Source: Thermoplasmata archaeon
GTDB lineage: Archaea > Thermoplasmatota > Thermoplasmata > Thermoplasmatales > Thermoplasmataceae
DNA length: 7,485 bases
Assembly (NCBI GenBank): GCA_021797525.1
Contig: JAJZZQ010000072.1
Location: forward strand, 1 to 7,485
Reading direction: 5' to 3'
A program made the translations under genes and the position numbers. The number at the start of each line of letters is the position of its first letter. The first letter of the stretch is position 1. Positions 1-5,571 of this stretch are shown here, one piece after another. The notes beneath the pieces are model-generated. The model saw nothing but the letters and a program-made list of their open reading frames with translations. It searched no databases and was not told the DNA's origin.

Positions 1-138
1 TGATCTGACCACAATGTCCTTCCCTTCCATGACAATTGGGATAGTTTTAGATTGCACCTCAGTAGGTGACAAAAATCCCATCTGTCTAAGATTTTTCAAT
101 AAACCATCAATTGGTTCAATTTCCTCAAATTTCTGCAT
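1..138 (-). CDS. DEAD-box RNA helicase, N-terminal fragment (runs off left edge)
   Basis: Reading the minus strand from an ATG at 138-136 gives 46 codons, open to the window edge. The protein starts MQKFEEIEPIDGLLKN and contains a full DEAD-box Q motif: Phe4, then 17 residues on Gly21-Phe22, followed by GFLSPTEVQSKTIP (residues 21-34) with the adenine-contacting Gln29. It ends at GKDIVVRS (39-46), exactly where helicase motif I (the P-loop) should follow outside the window. DEAD-box proteins use ATP to unwind or remodel RNA in the cytoplasm, in ribosome assembly, RNA turnover or cold adaptation; which of these applies cannot be told from 46 residues. The frame is open for 17 further codons upstream back to a TAA, but ATG at 138 places the conserved Phe at the usual distance from the N-terminus. 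No clear Shine-Dalgarno sequence precedes it. The family call is strong, the subfamily is unknown. Confidence 0.85.
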   Translation of the reverse strand, partial: MQKFEEIEPIDGLLKNLRQMGFLSPTEVQSKTIPIVMEGKDIVVRS

Positions 139-279
139 TTCAAAGCACTTAATCTGCTCACACAAAATCCTAATTAATTCTGCATTAGCTTATACCCATA
201 TCCATGTAAAGTATTAAATCATTATCTCATGGATCCAAAAGGAGTGGTTTTGCCAGATAGTTTCCTGTGTAAATTAGAG

Positions 280-298
280 CCTTATATATTAAATGAAA
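280..298. promoter_or_regulatory. TATA/box A-like element, orientation uncertain
   Basis: CCTTATATATTAAAT on the plus strand reads ATTTAATATATAAGG on the minus strand, and either resembles an archaeal box A. Read on the minus strand it could start transcription near 262, giving the helicase gene a leader of roughly 120 nt, which would be long for this window. Read on the plus strand it would start near 311, where no gene follows until 3437, so the RNA would run into the peptidase gene antisense. The sequence alone does not decide. Confidence 0.3.
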
Positions 299-342
299 AG
301 CATAATGGCCAGTCTATTTTCTGTAATCAAAAGTGTTGTTGA

Positions 343-372
343 GAATAAAACAAGGTTTAAAAGTAAAATAAT
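343..372 (-). terminator. Possible T-rich archaeal terminator after S9 peptidase
   Basis: On the minus strand, 16-45 nt after the peptidase stop codon, the sequence holds T-rich tracts (TTATTTTACTTTTAAA and then TTGTTTTATTC). Archaeal RNA polymerase often terminates at T-runs without a hairpin. The region is AT-rich overall, so this could be background composition. Confidence 0.3.
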
Positions 373-387
373 TGGATGTTAGAATAT

Positions 388-1626
388 TTAGGAATTAATG
401 TTTTCATGGCTTTTCAGGAACCTGTTGAACCATTTCAACTTGATTTCCAATCTGTCTATCATGTTCTTTGGAACGCCGCTTCTTGCATGTTCGTGGTTAT
501 CATCCTGATATCTGACCAATTCAGACTCAACGTTATTTAGCCTGAGGGCCACATAAAACTGTTCGGCCTGTTCAATAGGGCACCTGTAATCCTGCTCCCC
601 TGTTATAAGCATGGCGGGCGTCTTGACATTCTCTACATAACTTATTGGAGACAACTCCATTAGCTTCTGCATTCCCGTTTTCGAATATGGCCTATCTATA
701 TTCAGTTCAATTGTGTTAAACCAGAATCCTATATCACTGGTTCCGACCATGCTAAGAAGATTTGAAATTGATCTTTCAGATATAGCTGTCCTGAACATAT
801 CAGTTTGAGTAACAATCCAGTTTGTCATGAATCCGCCATAGGAACCGCCTGTAAGCCCCAGATTTTCATTTATTCCGTAAGTTTCTCTTATAATCTTAAT
901 GAATTTCTTTACATAATTGTAGGCGGAGCCTGCCCAGTCTCCCACACATGCTCTGGCATACTCAGCACCGTATCCAGTGCTTCCGGGAGGATTTGTAAAA
1001 AGTATATTGTATCCATTTGTGAACATATGCTGGAATTCAATGAAATAGGAATTTCCATAGGCATCATGAGGCCCCCCGTGAATGAACACCAAGGTTGGCG
1101 ATTCCTTTGAATTCAGCATGAAAAACCCCTCCCCTCCATCCAGCGTTAAGGTATCGGCAATTTTACCCTTAACATATGGGTTCAGATCGTAATCCCTATG
1201 GAAACAGATGATGGACGGATGAACCTGAGTAGAATAAACATACGCCATATTCTCTGAAACATCAAAGTCCATTATGTTTCTCCTCTCTTCCGTCAGTCTT
1301 TCGACCTTTGTACCGATCCGATATATGAACGATGATGAGCATTCCTGGCCAACGGCATACAAATCATCCTTGCAGAATTTCACTAAATATTTTGCACCTG
1401 CGAACGAATCAGATATTATTGTATTTGATGAATCGTTTCCAAGCACAAGGCTCCTATCTTCCTCGGGAAAGATTATGCTGTTGATTTCCCATGGTTTCAA
1501 GCCGTAATGGCCCGAAAATGCTATTCTTCCCTTGTCTGATACATCGAATCCGTTTATTGTGGCCGATTCCTTTAAAATTCTCTTTATTCTATTTCCAGTT
1601 GGATCTATCTCCACTAAATCACTCAT
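388..1626 (-). CDS. S9 family serine peptidase, C-terminal part with intact catalytic domain (split gene)
   Basis: This 412-aa frame carries the later part of a beta-propeller (about 1-155) and a complete alpha/beta hydrolase domain (about 160-410) of the prolyl oligopeptidase/acylaminoacyl-peptidase family (S9). Visible are the oxyanion-loop motif HGGPH (183-187), the NPPGSTGYG segment (212-220), the nucleophile elbow GGSYGG with Ser262, the acid Asp346 in GEQDYRCP, and His378 in DDNHEHARSG, so the triad is intact. These enzymes release N-acyl or N-terminal residues from short peptides in the cytoplasm; the propeller limits access to small substrates. The frame is in phase with the 1645-2166 frame upstream, separated only by a TAA and six codons, and the joined protein would be 592 aa, the usual family length. 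So this is most likely the 3' part of a nonsense-broken gene. ATG at 1626 could still serve as an internal start: GGTGA lies 10 nt upstream. Whether a truncated propeller supports activity is unknown. Confidence 0.85.
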   Translation of the reverse strand: MSDLVEIDPTGNRIKRILKESATINGFDVSDKGRIAFSGHYGLKPWEINSIIFPEEDRSLVLGNDSSNTIISDSFAGAKYLVKFCKDDLYAVGQECSSSFIYRIGTKVERLTEERRNIMDFDVSENMAYVYSTQVHPSIICFHRDYDLNPYVKGKIADTLTLDGGEGFFMLNSKESPTLVFIHGGPHDAYGNSYFIEFQHMFTNGYNILFTNPPGSTGYGAEYARACVGDWAGSAYNYVKKFIKIIRETYGINENLGLTGGSYGGFMTNWIVTQTDMFRTAISERSISNLLSMVGTSDIGFWFNTIELNIDRPYSKTGMQKLMELSPISYVENVKTPAMLITGEQDYRCPIEQAEQFYVALRLNNVESELVRYQDDNHEHARSGVPKNMIDRLEIKLKWFNRFLKSHENINS

Positions 1627-1636
1627 GGAGTAATCG

Positions 1637-1641
1637 TCACC
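1637..1641 (-). promoter_or_regulatory. GGTGA, possible Shine-Dalgarno for internal start at 1626
   Basis: GGTGA between the TAA (1645-1647) and the ATG at 1626 matches the core of the archaeal anti-Shine-Dalgarno complement (GGAGGTGAT), with a 10-nt spacer to the ATG. It could let ribosomes that stopped at the TAA restart on the catalytic half. It also simply encodes Gly-Asp in the unbroken frame, so it may be coincidental. Confidence 0.35.
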
Positions 1642-1644
1642 AAA

Positions 1645-1647
1645 TTA
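1645..1647 (-). other. In-frame TAA stop splitting the S9 peptidase gene
   Basis: On the minus strand the codons run ATA GAG ACC ACT TAA TTT GGT GAC GAT TAC TCC ATG. The phase on both sides is identical (18 nt between the TAA and the ATG), so no frameshift is needed. One base change, for example TTA or CAA to TAA, explains the split. The interrupting codon is ochre, so pyrrolysine insertion, which uses UAG, does not apply. Confidence 0.85.
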
Positions 1648-2166
1648 AGTGGTCTCTATGATTATCCTACCACCGTTATCCCTTATGTCCAGAACATCAA
1701 AGTTTCCTCCGTATATCTTCAGCGGAGTGCTGCCCACCTTGTACAATCCATAATAATTCCGTAGCAGACCTCGGCCATTGAACCTGTATTTCAGCCTGTC
1801 AGCATAGAAAGGAAGATCTTTATCGGATTTTTCAGTGGCTGCAATGAGAATCCTATTTTCCGAAACAGAAAATGAGATAATTTTTGCAAAGGACGCTATC
1901 TCCTTGGGCTCTTTCCCAGATTCAAGGCACATGAGACTCTCTTTATCCTTTCCATAGCGGATATAGTAGACTATTCCATCAATAACCTTTGGGGATCTTT
2001 CAGATTCACCAAATGTTATCTGTTCCGGATCCGAATTTCCTATGATCCTGTAAATGCAAGATTTGTATTCGCCATCCTTTATGTACTTCTGCACAAAGTA
2101 GACTGTATCCCCGGAAACGCTGATGTCGGTTGCTAATTTTATAGAATATGCTTCCTTGGCCTCCAT
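1645..2166 (-). CDS. S9 family peptidase, N-terminal propeller fragment (split gene)
   Basis: This 173-aa frame is the first part of the beta-propeller of the same S9 peptidase. Its opening (ATDISVSGDTVYFVQ, residues 12-26) is the typical first propeller strand of acylaminoacyl peptidases, and DRLKYRFNGRGLL (123-135) followed by GLYKV (140-144) matches a conserved S9 element before the third or fourth blade. It stops at TAA 1645-1647 within a blade (RIIIETT then stop), and homology-like sequence resumes in the same frame. No catalytic residues lie in this part, so alone it should have no peptidase activity and may not fold stably. The ATG at 2166 is supported by a box A about 28 nt upstream, which fits a leaderless mRNA. 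Alternatives are a sequencing error, a strain-specific nonsense mutation, or a true two-cistron arrangement. Confidence 0.75.
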   Translation of the reverse strand: MEAKEAYSIKLATDISVSGDTVYFVQKYIKDGEYKSCIYRIIGNSDPEQITFGESERSPKVIDGIVYYIRYGKDKESLMCLESGKEPKEIASFAKIISFSVSENRILIAATEKSDKDLPFYADRLKYRFNGRGLLRNYYGLYKVGSTPLKIYGGNFDVLDIRDNGGRIIIETT

Positions 2167-2187
2167 TCCGCGAATATAAGTGTATAC

Positions 2188-2199
2188 TCAATAAATTTT
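2188..2199 (-). promoter_or_regulatory. Box A (TATA) promoter of the S9 peptidase gene
   Basis: AAATTTATTGAG on the minus strand is centred about 28 nt upstream of the ATG at 2166, the spacing expected when an archaeal transcript starts at or next to its start codon. No Shine-Dalgarno lies between, which fits a leaderless mRNA. Confidence 0.55.
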
Positions 2200-2362
2200 T
2201 TCCAGTCTTGCCAGGGTTAGATGGGATATCTTTAGATATGCAAAGCATTTTTGAATTCTTCATTTCTTTGTTCATGCTGGAACCATCAAAACCCTGGTCA
2301 ATTCTCTTCATTACCTGAATGCATTCATTTAAAATTATTCAAAACCTAAGGACCAAAATTTG

Positions 2363-2381
2363 GCAAATAAAATTTTTTAAC
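2363..2381 (-). terminator. Possible T-rich terminator after the NfeD-like gene
   Basis: On the minus strand, roughly 45-65 nt past the stop of the NfeD-like gene, the sequence AAAATTTTATTTG could act as an intrinsic archaeal T-run signal. There is no stable hairpin. The AT-rich background makes this a weak call. Confidence 0.25.
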
Positions 2382-2427
2382 CTCATGAATCAATCTTAAA
2401 ATCACAATCTAGATTGGAAGGGTGACC

Positions 2428-2787
2428 CTAAGAGACATTTTCTGGAGTCGCGGTTTTTATTGCTTCCCCTGAGTTATCTTCCGGGTGGACCGGCTCCACA
2501 ATAAGGTTGTTTCCTTCGATGTCGGTGATTCTTACCTCAGTCCCCGGATTAAGGGAATCCGATTTTACTGACCTAACTCTCCAGAGCTGTGAATCTACCC
2601 TGGCCTCTGTGTAGCTCTTCTGGTTTCTCACAATCACCCCTACTTTACCAATCATAGATTCCTTTCCTGTCATAGGCCCTTTTATAAATTTCCATCTTGC
2701 CATCAGTCTTCCAAGCCAGAAACCGAATGCGAAGGCAACCATGATGGCAATCCATAGTTCAAGGATGGTCGTCAGAGGAAGTCCCAT
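2428..2787 (-). CDS. Small membrane protein with NfeD-type OB-fold domain
   Basis: The 119-aa protein has one hydrophobic N-terminal helix (about 5-29), a short basic stretch (RLMARWKFIK, 27-36), then a small beta-rich domain at about 45-100. That domain reads like the C-terminal OB domain of NfeD proteins: MIGKVGVIV (45-53), a central SQLWRVRS (66-73) where the family has Gly-Glu-x-Trp-x-Ala, then NPGTEVRITDIEGNNLIVEPV (80-100) with the typical final strands. A polar tail of about 19 residues ends it. NfeD proteins normally pair with stomatin/SPFH membrane proteins; the short form lacks the ClpP-like protease domain, and this copy is the short kind. No SPFH gene is visible here; the upstream neighbour is a pilin-like gene 38 nt away on the same strand. 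It probably sits in the cytoplasmic membrane with the OB domain inside. The family is likely from the sequence pattern; its job is unknown. Confidence 0.7.
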   Translation of the reverse strand: MGLPLTTILELWIAIMVAFAFGFWLGRLMARWKFIKGPMTGKESMIGKVGVIVRNQKSYTEARVDSQLWRVRSVKSDSLNPGTEVRITDIEGNNLIVEPVHPEDNSGEAIKTATPENVS

Positions 2788-2813
2788 GATTATCTACATT
2801 CTAAGTGAATTCT

Positions 2814-2825
2814 GGCTTATAATCT
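2814..2825 (-). promoter_or_regulatory. Weak box A-like element upstream of the NfeD-like gene
   Basis: AGATTATAAGCC on the minus strand lies in the 38-nt gap after the pilin-like gene, centred about 33 nt before the ATG at 2787. It could give the NfeD-like gene its own transcript with a leader of a few bases, or the two genes may simply be read together. Confidence 0.3.
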
Positions 2826-3323
2826 TTAGGTATCAAAACTTACCTCGGCGATCCTGTTGCCGGTCCTGACATTTACAATGGAAAATGATGATATATACCC
2901 GGTATGATGATTTAAACTGATGACAACATAACCATAATACGATAGAAATCCTCCTGGCATGCTCACATTCATGGCCAATCCAGAAGCTATGGGTATTGAG
3001 TATCCTGCAGAATATGGCGCGAACATTGACTCATCTATTGCTGTCCCATTTTGGAGCAATATTTCAGCATCAAGATACTTCAATGATAAATTGCTAGACA
3101 TGCCACTGAACGTAAAAACGTACTCCCCGCTGACCAGATTTCCTGATGCACTTGTATTATTGCTGTACTGTATAGTTACAGTGGATGATGAGGGTGAAGA
3201 TGTTGGTACATAACCTGAGAAAATACTGTAAGCGGATGCGATGATTGTTACTGTGATTGCTATGAGCAGAATGGTTGCGATTATTGGCGAAACAGCATCG
3301 TCCTCCTTCATTACATTTTTCAT
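2826..3323 (-). CDS. Archaeal type IV pilin-like secreted protein
   Basis: The 165-aa protein has the N-terminus of archaeal type IV pilins (Pilin_N/DUF1628 type): a short charged leader MKNVMKEDD (1-9), then AVSPIIATILLIAITV (10-25) continuing into a hydrophobic helix to about residue 37. In this family a prepilin peptidase of the PibD/EppA kind cuts just before the hydrophobic stretch, here probably before Ala10, and the helix packs in the filament core or anchors the protein in the membrane. The rest (40-165) is rich in Ser, Thr, Gly and Tyr with several N-x-S/T sequons (for example NNTS and NVS), as expected of a glycosylated outer beta domain. It may be a pilus, adhesion or pseudopilin-like subunit; no assembly ATPase or membrane platform gene is nearby. 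ATG at 3323 is preferred over the ATG at codon 5 because a box A lies about 31 nt upstream. Confidence 0.8.
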   Translation of the reverse strand: MKNVMKEDDAVSPIIATILLIAITVTIIASAYSIFSGYVPTSSPSSSTVTIQYSNNTSASGNLVSGEYVFTFSGMSSNLSLKYLDAEILLQNGTAIDESMFAPYSAGYSIPIASGLAMNVSMPGGFLSYYGYVVISLNHHTGYISSFSIVNVRTGNRIAEVSFDT

Positions 3324-3349
3324 TCTGACTGAAAAGGAGATAAAGAAGT

Positions 3350-3360
3350 GGTTTAAATGT
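3350..3360 (-). promoter_or_regulatory. Box A promoter of the pilin-like gene
   Basis: ACATTTAAACC on the minus strand is centred about 31 nt before the ATG at 3323, which predicts a transcript with no more than a few leader bases. It sits back to back with the PEBP-operon promoter in the 113-bp divergent region 3324-3436, so the two could share regulation. Confidence 0.45.
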
Positions 3361-3401
3361 TTCTTATGATGGATTCAATAATACTGCACAGCCATGAGAC
3401 A

Positions 3402-3414
3402 CGATATAATTTTA
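3402..3414 (+). promoter_or_regulatory. Box A promoter of the PEBP-pyrD-pyrK operon
   Basis: CGATATAATTTTA is centred about 29 nt upstream of the ATG at 3437, fitting a leaderless archaeal transcript. No Shine-Dalgarno is present before that ATG. As the genes that follow are spaced by 9 nt and by a 4-nt overlap, this is probably the promoter for all three. Confidence 0.5.
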
Positions 3415-3436
3415 AGAACCTCTACAATTATGTAAT

Positions 3437-3916
3437 ATGACCTTCAAAATGTCAATTCCAGGATACACATACGGAGACATTATTTCTCAAAAGCATACAT
3501 GTGATGGCCAGGATCTGTCCCCAAGGATAGTATGGTCAGAGCCACCTGCCTCTACAAAATCTTTTGCCCTGATCCTTGAGGACCCTGACGCCCCACGTGG
3601 AACATTTACACACTGGGTTTTATATAACATCCCGGCCGAAACAAAGGAATTGCCAGAGGGAATAAAGAACGGGGAAGAGAAGGTAGAAAAATTCACCCAG
3701 GGGCTGAACGACTTTGGAAAAATAGGGTACAATGGTCCATGCCCCCCGGGAAAGTCAGTCCATAGATATTTCTTCTACTTCTATGCACTTATAGAGAAAC
3801 CTGAGATCGGACCAAATATGAAAGCATCAGACATAAAGAAATTGCTTGATTCCAAGCTGATCAAACAGGCTTCATACATGCTAAAGTATGGAAGACATTA
3901 CGAGCAGAGCAAATAG
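3437..3916 (+). CDS. PEBP family protein (YbhB/YbcL, Raf-kinase-inhibitor-like)
   Basis: The 159-aa protein has the two conserved segments of the phosphatidylethanolamine-binding-protein fold: DPDAPRGTFTHWVLYNIP (49-66, CR1) and GYNGPCPPGKSVHRYFF (97-113, CR2), which form the anion-binding pocket. Its length is typical of the prokaryotic YbhB/YbcL branch. It has no signal peptide and should be cytoplasmic. The pocket binds phosphate-like or carboxylate ligands in the family; the biological role of archaeal members is not established, and none should be inferred from the kinase-inhibitor name. It is the first gene of a tight operon, 9 nt before pyrD. The ATG at 3437 is preferred over Met5 (3449) because a box A lies 29 nt upstream. 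The family call is very secure. Confidence 0.92.
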   Translation: MTFKMSIPGYTYGDIISQKHTCDGQDLSPRIVWSEPPASTKSFALILEDPDAPRGTFTHWVLYNIPAETKELPEGIKNGEEKVEKFTQGLNDFGKIGYNGPCPPGKSVHRYFFYFYALIEKPEIGPNMKASDIKKLLDSKLIKQASYMLKYGRHYEQSK

Positions 3917-3925
3917 GGGAAAGGG

Positions 3926-4828
3926 TTGCCTGATATCTCTGTCAAAATTGCGGACATCAAATTCCAGAATCCTCTCCTTCTCGCTTCAGGGATTCTAGAT
4001 GAAAATGGATATTCAATTAGAAGGATTCTGAATGAGGGTGCAGGAGGAGCAGTTACAAAATCAATTGGAACTGAAGAAAGAAGTGGCTATTTTCCCCCTG
4101 TTGTCGTTCCGCTTGATGATGGGCTTCTTAATGCCGTAGGGCTACCGAATCCCGGAATAGATGAATTTGCTAATGAGATGAAAATATCACTGGAGGCGGG
4201 TAAACCTGTAATAGGCAGTGTTTTTGCATCCAGTGCTGATGAATTCATCCACCTCTGCAGGAAAATGGAAAGCTATGGTGCATATGCAGTGGAACTAAAT
4301 CTTTCCTGCCCACATGTAAAGGGCTTTGGCTCTGAAGTTGGCTCCGATCCTGATCTTGTTGAAGAGATTGTTAATTCACTGAAGTCTGAGATTAAAATAC
4401 CTGTATTCGCAAAACTTAGCCCAAATGTAACAGACATTGCCCGAATAGCTGAGGCCGCGGAAAAATGCGATGCTTTTGTTCTAATCAATACAGTCAGGGG
4501 GATTTCTATCGACATTGCCGCAAGAAAGCCTGTTCTCAGCAACAAAGTGGGAGGACTCTCCGGACGTGCTGTTAAACCTGTGGGAATCAGGGCAGTCTGG
4601 GATGTATTTGAAAACTTTGACAAACCCATATTCGGGGTTGGCGGAATAGAAAATTTCCAGGATGCTGTTGAATATATAATGGCTGGTGCAAGCGCCCTGC
4701 AGATTGGAACAGCAATATATGGCCATGGCAGGGGAATTTTCAGAGAGATTTCCACTGAACTTATTTCTTACATGGAAAAGGAAGGGTTCAATTCTATTGA
4801 AGATATGAGGGGGTTAGCCCACCGATGA
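3926..4828 (+). CDS. pyrD: Dihydroorotate dehydrogenase, catalytic subunit (class 1B type)
   Basis: This 300-aa FMN enzyme oxidises dihydroorotate to orotate, the fourth step of UMP synthesis, in the cytoplasm. Family motifs are in order: LLLASGI (17-23), TKSIG with Lys45, the substrate loop NAVGLPNPG (69-77), ELNLSCPH with Asn125 and catalytic Cys128, FAKLSPN with Lys163, INTVRG (187-192), GGLSGRAVKP (209-218), GVGGI (237-241) and the FMN-phosphate end ASALQIGTA (255-263). A Cys base is typical of class 1 enzymes; class 2 has Ser. The length and the pyrK partner immediately after it indicate class 1B, which uses NAD+. After SCP there is His130 where many bacterial enzymes have Asn. The start is TTG at 3926, nine bases after the PEBP stop and following a purine-rich GGGGAAAGGG; no in-frame ATG lies near the expected N-terminus. 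It overlaps pyrK by 4 nt (ATGA), so the subunits are probably translationally coupled. Confidence 0.95.
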   Translation: MPDISVKIADIKFQNPLLLASGILDENGYSIRRILNEGAGGAVTKSIGTEERSGYFPPVVVPLDDGLLNAVGLPNPGIDEFANEMKISLEAGKPVIGSVFASSADEFIHLCRKMESYGAYAVELNLSCPHVKGFGSEVGSDPDLVEEIVNSLKSEIKIPVFAKLSPNVTDIARIAEAAEKCDAFVLINTVRGISIDIAARKPVLSNKVGGLSGRAVKPVGIRAVWDVFENFDKPIFGVGGIENFQDAVEYIMAGASALQIGTAIYGHGRGIFREISTELISYMEKEGFNSIEDMRGLAHR

Positions 4829-5571
4829 AACATTCCGAAATTACTGAAGTAGTCCATGCCTCCAGATCTGCAGTTACAATTTTTTTCAGGGATAATACAG
4901 AAATTCTTCCAGGGCAATTCTTAATGGTATGGGCACCTGGAGTGGGAGAAATACCAATCTCTCTTTCACATGTCGGAAAAATAAAAGGGATAACGGTAAA
5001 GCCATATGGCAAGACCAGTTCTTTCCTATGTGGCCTTCGGGAAGGCGATCTTCTATATTACAGGGGGCCATATGGAAGACCTTTCGCTCTTGACTCTGGC
5101 AAAAGGCTGGTAATTGGCGGAGGAACAGGACTTGCAAGCCTATATCCCATAATAAACAGCGAATCGACTGTTATATCCTCTGCAAGATCATCTGATGAAC
5201 TGCTTTTCAGAGGGAAATTTGCATGCAGGAATAATATAGAAGTTACAGATGACGGAACTGCTGGGATTAAGGGATTTCCTGTTGATGCACTCAGGACCAT
5301 AAATCCCGATTCCTATTCAGTAGCATATGTGTGTGGGCCAGAAATGATGATGTATTCAGTTTACAACTATTTAAGAAATTTCAATCTAGACCTACAGTTC
5401 TCCATGGAGAGGATTATGAAATGCGGAATAGGAATATGCGATTCCTGTTCAATTGGCGGATACCAGCTTTGCAGGGATGGCCCCACATTCTTCAGGGACG
5501 AAATCCCGGAGCTCGTGGAGTTCGGAAAATTCAGAACATCTGAGTCCGGAAGGCGCTACAGCATGAAATAG
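4825..5571 (+). CDS. pyrK: Dihydroorotate dehydrogenase electron-transfer subunit PyrK
   Basis: The 248-aa protein is the FAD/[2Fe-2S] subunit that takes electrons from PyrD and passes them to NAD+. Residues 1-90 form the FAD-binding barrel, with PGQFLMVWAPGVGEIPISLS (29-48) and RGPYGRPF (80-87). The NAD-binding domain shows VIGGGTGLASL (96-106) and CGPEMMM (170-176). The cluster ligands are Cys200, Cys205, Cys208 and Cys216 in KCGIGICDSCSIGGYQLCRD, followed by GPTFF. The last spacing, seven residues, is shorter than in the bacterial proteins I know (about eleven to twelve). The arginine that precedes the Pro-x-Ser of many bacterial homologues (RPIS) is Ile here (IPIS). A start at 4825 overlaps the pyrD stop by four bases, with GAGGGGGT (4807-4814) as a plausible Shine-Dalgarno. 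Cytoplasmic; expected to form a PyrD2-PyrK2 complex. Confidence 0.93.
   Translation: MKHSEITEVVHASRSAVTIFFRDNTEILPGQFLMVWAPGVGEIPISLSHVGKIKGITVKPYGKTSSFLCGLREGDLLYYRGPYGRPFALDSGKRLVIGGGTGLASLYPIINSESTVISSARSSDELLFRGKFACRNNIEVTDDGTAGIKGFPVDALRTINPDSYSVAYVCGPEMMMYSVYNYLRNFNLDLQFSMERIMKCGIGICDSCSIGGYQLCRDGPTFFRDEIPELVEFGKFRTSESGRRYSMK

Larger units (their letters stand above)
139..387. other. Intergenic region between helicase and S9 peptidase genes
   Basis: This 249-bp AT-rich stretch lies upstream of the helicase start and downstream of the peptidase stop, both on the minus strand. It should hold the helicase promoter and the peptidase 3' end. The clearest signal is a TATA-like element near 281-291. 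No tRNA, repeat array or convincing small gene is visible. A 25-codon plus-strand reading frame at 305-382 is too short and featureless to call. Confidence 0.6.
2167..2427. other. Intergenic region between S9 peptidase and NfeD-like gene
   Basis: This 261-bp AT-rich stretch holds the leaderless promoter of the S9 gene at its left end and the 3' region of the NfeD-like gene at its right end, including a perfect 12-bp palindrome (CAATCTAGATTG, 2405-2416) and T-rich tracts on the minus strand near 2363-2381. I see no convincing gene. A minus-strand frame opening at 2311 runs into the S9 gene out of phase and looks like a shadow. Confidence 0.5.

Noticed and set aside
14..217. 67-aa plus-strand reading frame at the left edge
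   Set aside because: It is antisense to the DEAD-box helicase N-terminus, whose Q motif is unmistakable on the minus strand.
305..382. 25-codon plus-strand frame (starts MASLFSVIKSV)
   Set aside because: The TATA-like element is only about 19 nt upstream, too close for a leaderless start, and there is no Shine-Dalgarno or family signature.
1645..1647. Pyrrolysine or selenocysteine recoding of the S9 stop
   Set aside because: The codon is TAA; pyrrolysine uses UAG and selenocysteine uses UGA.
2006..2311. 101-aa minus-strand frame overlapping the S9 gene start
   Set aside because: It overlaps about 160 bp of the S9 propeller coding sequence out of phase, shows no recognisable motif, and the S9 start at 2166 has a well-placed box A. 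I take it as a chance frame.
2405..2416. Perfect 12-bp palindrome CAATCTAGATTG after the NfeD-like gene
   Set aside because: One to two such sites are expected by chance in a window this size; without a loop it makes a poor terminator hairpin.
4273..4755. 160-aa minus-strand frame inside pyrD
   Set aside because: Shadow of pyrD, whose active-site and FMN motifs are complete on the plus strand.
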